Positions 38,393-48,044 of a stretch of DNA of 64,000 nt are shown piece by piece (the first letter of the stretch is position 1; every line of letters begins with the position of its first letter). Under the pieces are notes generated by a model. That model did not search any database, was not told the DNA's origin, and saw nothing but the letters and a program-made list of their open reading frames with translations. The DNA is from HXMU1420-13 sp034669965. GTDB lineage: Bacteria; Bacteroidota; Rhodothermia; Balneolales; Balneolaceae. A program made the translations under genes and the position numbers. The stretch is taken from the NCBI GenBank assembly GCA_034669965.1, contig JAXMOK010000004.1:1-64000 (forward strand), given 5' to 3'.

Positions 38393-39214
38393 CTATTTAG
38401 GTTGTTTGTCGGGAGTTTGATTGTTGTTACCTGTTGAATCGGTGAATACTACACCACCTTCAACTTCTTCGGTTACATCGAATCGTTCAGAGATTACTAG
38501 TGTGAGCGTTTCGCCTTCAACCAAGGTGCTCACTTTAGGCGTGAAATCGAGTACTACGTTTGGTGCAATTTCTTTAACTGGTTGAAATCGGATTTCGCCC
38601 ACTCGTAATCCTGCTTCTCTGATTTTCAACTGAGCATCAGGCAAGCGTAGACCAATAATTTCCGGCACTTCTACAATTTTATCGCCAAGACCATCGCTTA
38701 CCACTAAATCGATGGTTGCTCCACGATCAACAATACTACTTTCATCTATACTTTGGCGTAGCACAACATTTTTAAACCGTGATGATTCATAACTGATCGA
38801 GCCAACGGTAAGTCCATAATTTTGGAGCTGAACTTGAGCATTTCGTAACGAAAGATTTACCACATTCGGTACCTCCACTGTTGGTCGAACGGCTGCGTTC
38901 ACGGTCAAATACACTTTTCGATTCGGTTTTACCAAAATCGAAGCAGAGGGAGTTTGATCTATTACGTAATTTGCAGGATATGCAGAATTTGCGCGCCGAT
39001 CAGCCACTTCAAATCGAAGCCCAATGCTGGTGAGCATTTCTTCGGCTTCTTCGAGCGAAACTCTGGTCACGTCGGGTACGGTTACACCTTCGTTGTATTT
39101 AGTGTATTCCGGCATGATCACCTTATCTATGGCTAGTAATGTAATTGAGCCAATCGCGATGAGAGAGAATACGATGATGTATAAATATTTATTGGTTAGC
39201 AGTGCTTTGAGCAT
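38393..39214 (-). CDS. Membrane-anchored protein with three PASTA domains
   Basis: 273 residues. A short cytoplasmic N-terminus and one TM helix (~10-30) are followed by three PASTA repeats of ~65 residues, each opening with a V-P-[DEN]-[VI]-hydrophobic motif (VPDVTRVSLEEAEEML, VPNVVNLSLRNAQVQL, VPEIIGLRLPDAQLKI). PASTA domains bind peptidoglycan or stem peptides in other proteins, but there is no kinase or transpeptidase domain here. The tail is acidic and low-complexity. A role at the cell wall is inferred. Confidence 0.88.
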   Translation of the reverse strand: MLKALLTNKYLYIIVFSLIAIGSITLLAIDKVIMPEYTKYNEGVTVPDVTRVSLEEAEEMLTSIGLRFEVADRRANSAYPANYVIDQTPSASILVKPNRKVYLTVNAAVRPTVEVPNVVNLSLRNAQVQLQNYGLTVGSISYESSRFKNVVLRQSIDESSIVDRGATIDLVVSDGLGDKIVEVPEIIGLRLPDAQLKIREAGLRVGEIRFQPVKEIAPNVVLDFTPKVSTLVEGETLTLVISERFDVTEEVEGGVVFTDSTGNNNQTPDKQPK

Positions 39215-39243
39215 GGGTTAAAAATACGAGAAGATCGTTGCTA

Positions 39244-40245
39244 TTAAAAGTGCCAGATCAACGATATCGATTCTTCGCCAAGCATAGTTGCCTGGGTTTC
39301 GATACGGCTGTTTTTGAGCTTTACGGTGAAGAAAGCATCGAAGGCTGATACCATGTGATTTACCAATAAAAACTTGAGGATGTTCCCTGCTTGACGATAG
39401 TTGTTGTTAAACTCTTCGGCTCGATTTCTTCCTTCCACAAAATCAGCGGTAATCATATTCGGATCCCATGTATACTGGTATTGATGAGCGTCGCCTTCGG
39501 TTGTGCGTTGATTGTGAAAATCCTGCCAACCAGGGCTAAACTGATAGTATTTGCTCATCAGTTCGTAATACTGTTGTGAGCCGTAATCCTGCACCACATG
39601 CGAAAACTCACTACAGATATTTGGGGCAATGGTGGCACAGCGTTGTGGACTGTTATGTACAAATCGAGTTTCTACTTCTACGCTACGAAGTGTAGTTAGA
39701 TTTACTTTGCGCCAGTCGTTGGTTGTGTTGCCGTAATCGGGATTTTGATCGGAAGCATTTAGCTGAGCTAATTGCGTTGCAAGTTGTTCATAGCCGTTAT
39801 CAAGGCCGTTTGCCTGCGAGTAGTCCACCAGCCATTGTGCGTAGGCAAGCACACTCCAATTTTGATTTCCATAGTTTTCGTATGCTTGTTCGTTTCGCCG
39901 AGCGGTAGCATTCCGTTCGAAATAATAAGCTACACTAAGTGCTTCCGCTAGAAAGTAAGCCGCTGCTCGACCCCATTTTCCATTCAAGGCTTGTCCTGAT
40001 CCGGGGAGAATTGCCGACGATAACATTGCTACACCGGGTTTCGTGCGGGCGATATCCAGCACGCCTGATCCATCAGTAGCCAGCATCGCTTGTTCGGGTA
40101 AAAAGCGAAGGGGAGCATTTGCGAACTCTTGATCCGATGATTCTTCAAAAAAAACCGAGTTTTGAAAAGCTTTTTTCACCGGCTGAGCCTGAGCTTCCGA
40201 TGCAAAAAACATCAAAGTGATAAGAAGTATGGAAAAGACTCTCAT
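39244..40245 (-). CDS. Exported DUF5683-like protein
   Basis: 333 residues with a signal peptide (SEAQA|QP). The central SAILPGSGQALNGKWGRAAAYF with following hydrophobic helix matches the DUF5683 pattern found in many Bacteroidota envelope proteins; a second hydrophobic segment lies near ~300. Function unknown. The start overlaps the stop of the upstream peptidase/barrel gene by four bases (ATGA), indicating coupling. Confidence 0.75.
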   Translation of the reverse strand: MRVFSILLITLMFFASEAQAQPVKKAFQNSVFFEESSDQEFANAPLRFLPEQAMLATDGSGVLDIARTKPGVAMLSSAILPGSGQALNGKWGRAAAYFLAEALSVAYYFERNATARRNEQAYENYGNQNWSVLAYAQWLVDYSQANGLDNGYEQLATQLAQLNASDQNPDYGNTTNDWRKVNLTTLRSVEVETRFVHNSPQRCATIAPNICSEFSHVVQDYGSQQYYELMSKYYQFSPGWQDFHNQRTTEGDAHQYQYTWDPNMITADFVEGRNRAEEFNNNYRQAGNILKFLLVNHMVSAFDAFFTVKLKNSRIETQATMLGEESISLIWHF

Positions 40246-43200
40246 AGCAGTTCAAAATCAAAGGTTAGGCCAAAATGAAACAGGATTTCACCGCCGTATT
40301 TTACGCGATTGCTTTGTGTTCCAGTTTGGAATGCATCCGGCAGAGTAACGTTGAATTCGTTAAAACCGTAACTGGCACTCATAAAAAACTTGAGCGGAAA
40401 CAAATAATACCCGCTGGAAGCCAGTCGAAGTTCTGCCCCGATTCCACTTTTCAGATTGTTGCCGGTACTCAGTCGATTGGCAGTTTCGGAGTCGGCGCTG
40501 TTTCCTAGAAACCAACCGTTTCCGGTCTCAAAAAAGAAACGAGCGTACATTTTATCGAACATGTACGGACCAACTTGTGTGTTGATATTTTTGAACACTG
40601 GCATGAACCAACTCAGACTTGTAAAGGCAGTGGTATTTCCTGCAATAGCAAAAAACGGATAACTTCGCATTCCTAAAAATCCGCCTACATAATCGGTGTA
40701 AAAAGTGTCTTTCGGATCGTTGAAATAGGTGAAGCCCCGAACCCGAGCCTGAAAAGCCTGATCACCAAAGGTTTTAAATCCATAACGCACATGCATTTCT
40801 GTGCTGTGATTTTTGGAAGTCTTGAAAATCGGGATGAGCGCTCCGTCTTTAATTTGGTATTCTTCTAGTAACTTCGACGGTTGGTATTGATAGCGTAGAT
40901 AGCCTTTTAAACCAATTGGTGCAATGTCGGCATCCACGGTATAGGTGTAATAATTGAAGGTGTAGGCCGCCGAGAGGGTCGTAGCTTTAAAGTACTCAGA
41001 CGATGAACCACTGATAAACGCCTGCAACTCACGAGAGAAAAAGTTATCGGTTTGTACCTGATACGGAGAATAGCCGATGCCAAGTTCTAACAAACTTCGT
41101 CGGCTCAATTTCGATCGGAAGAATAAATTCGCCTCCCAAATTTCGTATCCAATATCAACATTGGTAGTGTCAGGCATGCACGAAGTACAAGGGAATTCCT
41201 CGATCGAAAGTCCGTCATCCACATTGCGGTGTAAGTTAAATACTTCGAAAGAAACCGTGGGCGACCAGCTCTTTTTGATAAACGGTAGTCCACGATATTC
41301 GGCTTGGAAGAAGATATCCCGATCGAGCGAAAACACTCTGCTCGGTGAAAAGAAATCGGCGATCCCATCTGCTGGCGAGGAAGTTAGCCCAAGCATCACA
41401 CCACCAAACAGCGACAGCTTGTCAATGGCATCACGATTGGCAAAATAGACTCCGGGCTTCATATCACGTAGCAGATTTTCACCAAGTTTACCAAACTCAC
41501 CCTGACGCAAAAGCGCGCCATTCGAACCGTTTAATTTCGTGTAATTATCAAAACGAAGCACCGGGAAGAAAGAGTAATCGAGAAAAGTATCTTCATATTC
41601 GCGGTATTCCCGTTCGTTCGAGGCATTCAACGTTTCAAGATCGAACACATATGTTCCGGTATCGGCTATAGCTTCGGCGGTTTTTCCAAAAGCATCGATG
41701 TCTTTATCGTTAAAATCATTGAGCGTGATTTCGGTATCGCCAATTCGGCCACCTATGCGTTTTGGCGGGAAAAATGAGGGCAATTCAGATTCTGAAATTG
41801 CTCGTTTTTTAATTTTATATCCGTCTTTTTCATACTCCGAAAAATACAAAGTATCTGTGGTGGCAAATGGCATAAATGCACCTCCCAACACATTGGTGAT
41901 CATTTTGTTTTCCTGAGTAATCAGATCCCGGCGGTAAATATTGAAGCGGCCGCTGTGACTTGCAGAGAAATAAAGCTTCATGCCGTCAGCAGAAATAAAT
42001 GGATCGCGGAAATCGGTATACACATCTTCCAATACCGGAGAGATACGCTTGGTGTCGAGATTGATTTTCTGAACACTTCGATGTCCAAAATCAGCATAAG
42101 AAAAATAGACTTCTCGTCCGTTCGGGTGCCAAACTGGGGTGAAGATAGTTTCTGCATCGCTATAGTTGGTAAGGTGCGTTCGATGCTCAGCACTGTCTGG
42201 GTGAAACAGAACTAAATTCTGGGTTCCGGATTCGTATTCAATCGCAACGATACTTCCATTGGGTCCCCAAGCGGGCGACTGTAACCGAGCAGATTTAGTT
42301 AATCGCTTGTTTTCTTTGGATGGAATATCGTACACAAATAAATCTCGATACGATTCTCCAAATTGATTTTTCTTGTTTACCGAGTATACAATTTGATCTC
42401 CATCGGGAGAAAAGGAAAAGGAAGTTGCGATAAATGGGATAGCCGGTTTGGTAGATAAAAACTCGTCGTGGTTGTGTTCCTTCGGCTGAAATTCTTCTAC
42501 TTTTTCTATCGAACTGGTATCACCTTGGTTGATGATGTATAGCGAAGCCAGAGAGAAATCACGTCCTTTGTTAGATAGATAAGCCAGTTTTTGGCCATCT
42601 TGAGTAAGCTTGGGGTAGAAATTGAAAAACCCATTTTCTTCAACATATTTTGAGGAAGAAAGAACCAAGCCATTGATTTCTGATTCGTAGTGAGCACGGC
42701 GTTCGGCAATCCAATCTTCAAACACTTCTGCACCGGGAATGTCGGTGGCCATTTCGATCGCTTCCTCCACTGTAAACACATTCTTTTCGCCTAAAGCTTC
42801 AGAAATTTTTCGAAGTACATCATCGCGAAAGCGCTCAGCCAGATAAATCACAAATCCAAAACCTTGGTTGTACACCGTTTCGCGCTCGATGCTGGTTTTG
42901 GAACTAAAGGTGCCCATTTCTTTCAACGAGAAATAGGTGTCGGATAAAATCCGGGTACGCAAAATCATATCGCGGTGGGCATCCCAGCGATCGTATTTGA
43001 TGTCCTCGGTTTGATACTGTGCCGTACCCTCAGCCAACCAAGCCGGGACATTTATCGAAGCAAAAGGCATCGAAATAATACCGTTAGGGAAGCCGTAGAG
43101 CACATCGGGGCGACGAACTTTTTCGTACGATAGCCATTGCAGATAAAGCACAGGAACCGATCGTTTACGCTTCATGGCAGCCTGAATTTGAACGATATGC

Positions 43201-43598
43201 ACAAATTCGTGAGTGATTACATTGCGCATCCAGTTGTGGGTACCACGCAACGGCGTATCAAGCGAAGGAACCCAAATATCGATTTTATTATCGAAGAAAT
43301 ATGCCGCCCCATTGCTGTAATCTTCGCGGTCTTTCAACACGATGTTCACCTTAGAATTCGGTTCGTGTTGATACAATTCGGTGATCGGGTCGTAGATTTC
43401 CTCTGCAATTCGCGACACCACTTGGGCTGATCGGGAATTCCCTTCCTGAAAATGCACCATAAAGTGATCGCTTTCGATGGTGTACCACTGCAAGTGATTA
43501 TAGCTGTAATCGTAAAAATCGGGATTGGTTTGTGCAAACGCCGACATCGAACAAAACAAACTGAGTAGCAGCAGGAGGTATGTGCGTTTAAATCTCAT
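40242..43598 (-). CDS. Zinc peptidase/PD40 propeller/outer-membrane beta-barrel fusion
   Basis: 1118 residues. Signal peptide (SAFA|QT); a peptidase-MA-like domain with HEFVH (His130, Glu131, His134) and Glu190 in WLAEGTAQY; a TolB-like PD40 propeller (~320-640) with SPDGDQIVYS and WGPNGSIVA motifs; and a C-terminal ~450-residue region of alternating strands ending in an aromatic FDFELL, like a surface-antigen barrel. Predicted to be an outer-membrane protein with a periplasmic or surface protease head. It sits directly downstream of the pseudo-M6 gene (one-base overlap). Whether it belongs to T9SS function is unknown. Confidence 0.78.
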   Translation of the reverse strand: MRFKRTYLLLLLSLFCSMSAFAQTNPDFYDYSYNHLQWYTIESDHFMVHFQEGNSRSAQVVSRIAEEIYDPITELYQHEPNSKVNIVLKDREDYSNGAAYFFDNKIDIWVPSLDTPLRGTHNWMRNVITHEFVHIVQIQAAMKRKRSVPVLYLQWLSYEKVRRPDVLYGFPNGIISMPFASINVPAWLAEGTAQYQTEDIKYDRWDAHRDMILRTRILSDTYFSLKEMGTFSSKTSIERETVYNQGFGFVIYLAERFRDDVLRKISEALGEKNVFTVEEAIEMATDIPGAEVFEDWIAERRAHYESEINGLVLSSSKYVEENGFFNFYPKLTQDGQKLAYLSNKGRDFSLASLYIINQGDTSSIEKVEEFQPKEHNHDEFLSTKPAIPFIATSFSFSPDGDQIVYSVNKKNQFGESYRDLFVYDIPSKENKRLTKSARLQSPAWGPNGSIVAIEYESGTQNLVLFHPDSAEHRTHLTNYSDAETIFTPVWHPNGREVYFSYADFGHRSVQKINLDTKRISPVLEDVYTDFRDPFISADGMKLYFSASHSGRFNIYRRDLITQENKMITNVLGGAFMPFATTDTLYFSEYEKDGYKIKKRAISESELPSFFPPKRIGGRIGDTEITLNDFNDKDIDAFGKTAEAIADTGTYVFDLETLNASNEREYREYEDTFLDYSFFPVLRFDNYTKLNGSNGALLRQGEFGKLGENLLRDMKPGVYFANRDAIDKLSLFGGVMLGLTSSPADGIADFFSPSRVFSLDRDIFFQAEYRGLPFIKKSWSPTVSFEVFNLHRNVDDGLSIEEFPCTSCMPDTTNVDIGYEIWEANLFFRSKLSRRSLLELGIGYSPYQVQTDNFFSRELQAFISGSSSEYFKATTLSAAYTFNYYTYTVDADIAPIGLKGYLRYQYQPSKLLEEYQIKDGALIPIFKTSKNHSTEMHVRYGFKTFGDQAFQARVRGFTYFNDPKDTFYTDYVGGFLGMRSYPFFAIAGNTTAFTSLSWFMPVFKNINTQVGPYMFDKMYARFFFETGNGWFLGNSADSETANRLSTGNNLKSGIGAELRLASSGYYLFPLKFFMSASYGFNEFNVTLPDAFQTGTQSNRVKYGGEILFHFGLTFDFELL

Positions 43599-46500
43599 TA
43601 GTGCACCACTCCAATTTTGATAGTTTTTGATTCGGTTTTCCCGTTAACTGTGGCCTCAACGCGACCAAAATATGCACCACTTGCCCAATTATGGGTAGCG
43701 ATGATTATTTCTTCCGGCGATCCACCAAATGCTTGAAACGTACGTTCAAACACTACTCGGCCGGAATAATCGATGATGGTGATGTCGACGGTGCCGGCGG
43801 CTTCCAACTCAAATCGAATATTAGTTTCTTCGTTAGCCGGGTTAGGCCAATTGTAGGTTTCTGATTTGTTTAAAACTGAAAACTCGGTACTCGAACTTTC
43901 CTCAATCTCTATGTAAGCAGAAACTTTATTGTAAGGGTTTTCGCCGTAGCGACCAGGCCATTGAGTGCTTGTATGATTTAAAAATCTCCATGCACGTATA
44001 TCACCAGTGTGGCTAACGGCATAGAGCACATCTTCATACATAATAGGGTGAATCGGCTGAACATCATTTCCAACGGCGCCACCCACGTAAAGAGGAAAGC
44101 CTTCGATCGGATTTCCGTCAGTTTCGTAGGCAAAAATATTCACGGAATAATCGTCCTGACCAACCACTAAGATATCTTGGCGATTATCTCCAGTAATGTC
44201 CGTAATGATGGGAGTACAGATAAATTGAATACTATCCGGCGCTAAAATTGGCGTGTTGGCTAGCAACGCTCCGTTAAAGTTATAGCCTTCAATTTGGTTG
44301 TCGGTACGGTTGATTCGGTAGATGTAGCCTTCATCAACAATTGCGGGCCATTCTGCTTGTTCTTCCTCAAAAATTGGTGTGATGGCTTCTAATTTAGAAG
44401 GATCAACTATAGAAAAACGACCGTCTTCGAAGAGGTAATAAAAATTGCCAAGATTGCTTTCGATGGTTCCAGCAAATAGGCGATTTTCAAAGTTTGCAAG
44501 GTAGTCGGGAATGTTTTCGCCTACAAACTCAACGGTATTTCCGTTAATGCCAACGAATTTGCTGTTGATGATTTCTGATCGGAATTCGTAATCAGTTGAG
44601 TTGGAAATAGAATCACCATTGATTGGATTAATTGTATAATCAATAAAATCAAGTTCAATGGTTGAACCATTGTCATTTGAGCTTAAAAATGAGAAATCGG
44701 TGAAAAAAGTCCCGTCTCTCAATGGAATTGAATTAGTTGTCCATTCAAAGGTTAGACTATTATCTCCTGAAAGTGTGTACTTATGTATACGTAACAAACT
44801 AAATGGAAGTACGGAACTAGCTAGTGGATCTACATAAGTAGTAAAGTAGGGAAAGTATATTGCTTCATTATCTACAATTGGTCTTGTTGTTTTTGCAATG
44901 AAAAGTGTATCGATTGTTGTTTTGTTGGATAAATCTAAACTGAAAGTGAAATCAAAAGAGGGGATAATTAACTTTTCATTTTTAAAGATTTCTATAGTAA
45001 GCGGATATAAATCCCAATACCAAGCGCTTGGTGTACTAGTATGATTATTAATGCCGTTTATACTTAGAACGGATTCGATATTTTGATCTAAAGAATTTAC
45101 CTCTCGTATTTTAAAACTAGCAACAGGCAGGTTCTCCGAGAAATCGTAGAGCCTAAAACTAGATCGAGCCCCAGAATTTGAGTTATTGTTAGGATAGGTT
45201 TCCGGACCAAACATATTATCTGGATTTAGGTCAATTTCGGAAGTTTGAGTGATAACACGAAAATCGTTGCCTGCCCACCAGAAATCGAAGGCGTAACCAA
45301 AGGTTGGAGAGTTATCAAGAAGTCCCACGCTTTTGCCGATATCTTGTGCTCCATCACCTTCTTCTAAATCCACACCACGTCGGTTTTCATCCGCATTCAC
45401 TCGATCACGATCAAGTTGTTGAGCCAACACGCCTTCATCAATATGCCAGATCAATATTCCGCCGTTTAAATGGCGATCATCTTCGGTTCCGGCATCACCA
45501 TCTTCGCCTACATCAAGTCCGCCCGGAAGGCTCCAGTCAAAATTGCTCACATCAACAATGGTTCCCGGAACTAGCATAGTATCAAAACCAGCCGCTTGGA
45601 AAATGAAGTCTTCATCTAAATTCGAAAAAGTTTGCTCAACCAAAGTACCATCGGTAGATCGTGTGGTAATGGTAACACTCGCCTCGGTCTCACTCAGTAG
45701 ATTTGGGTCACGATGACGGTTTTCAATCAAAAAATACTCGGTGGAGGAAAGTTCCACTTTGGCAATGCTGTTGGGTTGATTGAGTGATCCGGCAGGAAGT
45801 TGGATTGAGTTCTTTTCGTCGTTCGAGATTTCTACCGGAGTTTCCCATCCTAAAAATATCTTTTCCCACGCAGAAGGTTCGGGAGGGAGGAGTCCGTTAT
45901 AGGCAAAGAATCCTGCGCCGTCCATAAGTCCAAAACGCCCGATGGCAGGCTGACCATTTTTGGTATTGAACAAATCCGGAAGTCCGAGGTAGCTTCCAAT
46001 GGAAGCACAAAGCAATCCATTGATGGAAAGCGGGAACACAATTTCGTTGTCACTGATGTCGGTGCCTCGACGAGATTGCGTGCGGGGAATCAACATCGAA
46101 TTGTTCACTCTAAAGCCACCATTATTAATTGAGAAACCATCAAAAGTTGGATCATTTAGTAATTCAGAGAGATTGTCTTCATCCAAAGTTATCGACGGAA
46201 TGTCGAAAGGAGTGATGTCTAAACTTGTACCGAGCAGTTCAACATCGCGGCCAATGCCGGCGTGGAAAATCACAAAGGCGGTGTTATCAGGGTCAAGTCC
46301 TGAAGCATCGAATCCACCCTGTGCATCCACTTCAGTCCAAACATCCTGCATTAACGCAGCAATTTTGTCTAAAGTAAATGTCTCACCTATCGGCGCATAT
46401 TCTTCCATCATATTATCGAGTTGATAAACCCGAGGCAGTACTTGATAATCAATAGTTAACTGTTGATCGGAAGCTTTAAGAAAGTAGTTTTTTGCAAATT

Positions 46501-46828
46501 CGAGATGTGTTTCGAAATAAGTTCGGTTATGTGGTAGCGGATCGATGTAGGTTTTTTCTTCTCGATTGAGATAGGGCAAACCTTCCATTCCGTTATCCCC
46601 AAAAATTCCAGTCCCGGAAGTAAGTCGATTTGTATCCGGCTGAAATTCTACCATCACCGCAACGATATTAAGCGTACCGGTTGCAGGGGTAGCTCGTCGG
46701 ACATCATTGTTTAGCGAAATGGGGTGACTTCGTTTAAACTGAATCTCTTGACTGTGAGACGAAGGACTAAGAAATAGAAAGAGCATGCCAATAAGGAACA
46801 TGCTCTTGAGTGGGGGATAAAGTCTCAT
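43598..46828 (-). CDS. M6-like T9SS cargo protein with a lost active site
   Basis: 1076 residues. Signal peptide (~1-26). The N-terminal ~400 residues follow immune inhibitor A/M6 peptidases: VAVMVEFQPD, YYFLKASDQQLTIDYQV, and LGLPDLF followed by GRFGLMDGAGFF. The zinc motif HEFGH expected just before LGLPDL is instead ASIGS (275-279), so both zinc histidines and the catalytic Glu are gone. A beta-propeller-like or Ig-like middle and a type A T9SS sorting domain (~985-1076, NWPNPANEETNIRF... to KTIKIGVVH) follow. Likely a surface-attached adhesin or pseudoenzyme. Five bases after porV. Confidence 0.82.
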   Translation of the reverse strand: MRLYPPLKSMFLIGMLFLFLSPSSHSQEIQFKRSHPISLNNDVRRATPATGTLNIVAVMVEFQPDTNRLTSGTGIFGDNGMEGLPYLNREEKTYIDPLPHNRTYFETHLEFAKNYFLKASDQQLTIDYQVLPRVYQLDNMMEEYAPIGETFTLDKIAALMQDVWTEVDAQGGFDASGLDPDNTAFVIFHAGIGRDVELLGTSLDITPFDIPSITLDEDNLSELLNDPTFDGFSINNGGFRVNNSMLIPRTQSRRGTDISDNEIVFPLSINGLLCASIGSYLGLPDLFNTKNGQPAIGRFGLMDGAGFFAYNGLLPPEPSAWEKIFLGWETPVEISNDEKNSIQLPAGSLNQPNSIAKVELSSTEYFLIENRHRDPNLLSETEASVTITTRSTDGTLVEQTFSNLDEDFIFQAAGFDTMLVPGTIVDVSNFDWSLPGGLDVGEDGDAGTEDDRHLNGGILIWHIDEGVLAQQLDRDRVNADENRRGVDLEEGDGAQDIGKSVGLLDNSPTFGYAFDFWWAGNDFRVITQTSEIDLNPDNMFGPETYPNNNSNSGARSSFRLYDFSENLPVASFKIREVNSLDQNIESVLSINGINNHTSTPSAWYWDLYPLTIEIFKNEKLIIPSFDFTFSLDLSNKTTIDTLFIAKTTRPIVDNEAIYFPYFTTYVDPLASSVLPFSLLRIHKYTLSGDNSLTFEWTTNSIPLRDGTFFTDFSFLSSNDNGSTIELDFIDYTINPINGDSISNSTDYEFRSEIINSKFVGINGNTVEFVGENIPDYLANFENRLFAGTIESNLGNFYYLFEDGRFSIVDPSKLEAITPIFEEEQAEWPAIVDEGYIYRINRTDNQIEGYNFNGALLANTPILAPDSIQFICTPIITDITGDNRQDILVVGQDDYSVNIFAYETDGNPIEGFPLYVGGAVGNDVQPIHPIMYEDVLYAVSHTGDIRAWRFLNHTSTQWPGRYGENPYNKVSAYIEIEESSSTEFSVLNKSETYNWPNPANEETNIRFELEAAGTVDITIIDYSGRVVFERTFQAFGGSPEEIIIATHNWASGAYFGRVEATVNGKTESKTIKIGVVH

Positions 46829-46833
46829 TTCAT

Positions 46834-47991
46834 TTAAAAGTTGACTAAGAGACTAAACCTGAGGGTATTTGCAAGGGGATGGTCGGATTCGAGCGTTTTG
46901 ATATAGCTGAAATCGACACCTATAGCGTTATAGCGTAAACCGGCCCCAAAAGTGATGTATTTACGGTCGCCATTATTTGGATCTTCGTAGTAATAGCCGC
47001 CACGAAGTGCGAATGTATTGTTGTACCAGTATTCGACACCGGTTCCAATCATAAACTGTTGTAATAAGCCCACTTCTACATTTTCTTGACCGTTGAAGTG
47101 CGTCCAGGAATCCCAGGAATCAATCAATGCTTCAATAGGCCCTGAAGCAACGCGCATAGTATCTTGGGAGCCATCGGCATTAGTTGTAACCTCTTCCTTA
47201 GTACGTGCCATGATTTTGGATACATCAACAGCTACATTAATTCGATTGAAGCCTTCTGGGTCAAGCTCATAGCTGAACGCCGTACCGAAACGAAGTAGGG
47301 TTGGAAGTGGATCTTTTTGTGCATTATCGGTGTATTGCATGCCAGGGCCAACGTTGGATAAATTAAAACCTGCATTAACTTGGGCTCGATTTCCACCAAT
47401 ACTAAAGTAATTTGTTTTGTACAAAGCAGCTAAATCGATAGCTACACTACTACCTGGATTAACTCGCTGTTGTCCAACCGAAGTTCCACTTGCTAAACTC
47501 GAGTATATGAAACGTAAACTAGAGCCGAGTGCTAAGTTTTCACTTACTTCGAAACCATATGATAATCCTATTGCAACTTCGTAAGAATTGAAACGGGAAA
47601 TTACATCGGGGCTGTCTTCGCGGGTAACGGCTTGCTCACCAAGATTAAGAAAGGTGATGTGCCCACCCACGGTTCCAATACCATCGATGTACATTTTACC
47701 CACTACGTAATCATAGAAAAGATCGCTCACGTTAAAGTTTTTCAACCAGTTCGAGTGCGTTAAGCTGATTTGATTATCGCGCTGAAACGCCAAGCCGGCC
47801 GGGTTCCAGAACATAGCTGCTGCATTATCTGCAAGTGCCACACCGGTATTACCCATAGCAGCGCCACGCGAATCGGGTTCAATTTGCAGAAATGGTACAG
47901 CAGTAATTGCGATTTGTGCCTTGCTTACTGCGGGAAAAACGCTGATCACAGTGATCAGTGCCAACAAGATATTTTTTTTCATAGATGACAA
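46834..47991 (-). CDS. porV: PorV/PorQ-family T9SS outer membrane protein
   Basis: 385 residues. Signal peptide (SKA|QI), then PFLQIEPDSRGAAMGNTGVALADNAAAMFWNPAG, the family hallmark, followed by FadL-like barrel strands and an aromatic C-terminus (LRFSLLVNF). In Porphyromonas gingivalis PorV shuttles cargo to the PorU attachment complex. Gene order porU-porV supports PorV over PorQ. Start at 47991 or three codons later (MKKNILLA). Confidence 0.88.
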   Translation of the reverse strand: MSSMKKNILLALITVISVFPAVSKAQIAITAVPFLQIEPDSRGAAMGNTGVALADNAAAMFWNPAGLAFQRDNQISLTHSNWLKNFNVSDLFYDYVVGKMYIDGIGTVGGHITFLNLGEQAVTREDSPDVISRFNSYEVAIGLSYGFEVSENLALGSSLRFIYSSLASGTSVGQQRVNPGSSVAIDLAALYKTNYFSIGGNRAQVNAGFNLSNVGPGMQYTDNAQKDPLPTLLRFGTAFSYELDPEGFNRINVAVDVSKIMARTKEEVTTNADGSQDTMRVASGPIEALIDSWDSWTHFNGQENVEVGLLQQFMIGTGVEYWYNNTFALRGGYYYEDPNNGDRKYITFGAGLRYNAIGVDFSYIKTLESDHPLANTLRFSLLVNF

Positions 47992-48044
47992 ATAGTTTGG
48001 TCGTCAAATATAATGGATTCGATCCAATTATATGTGGTAGATAA

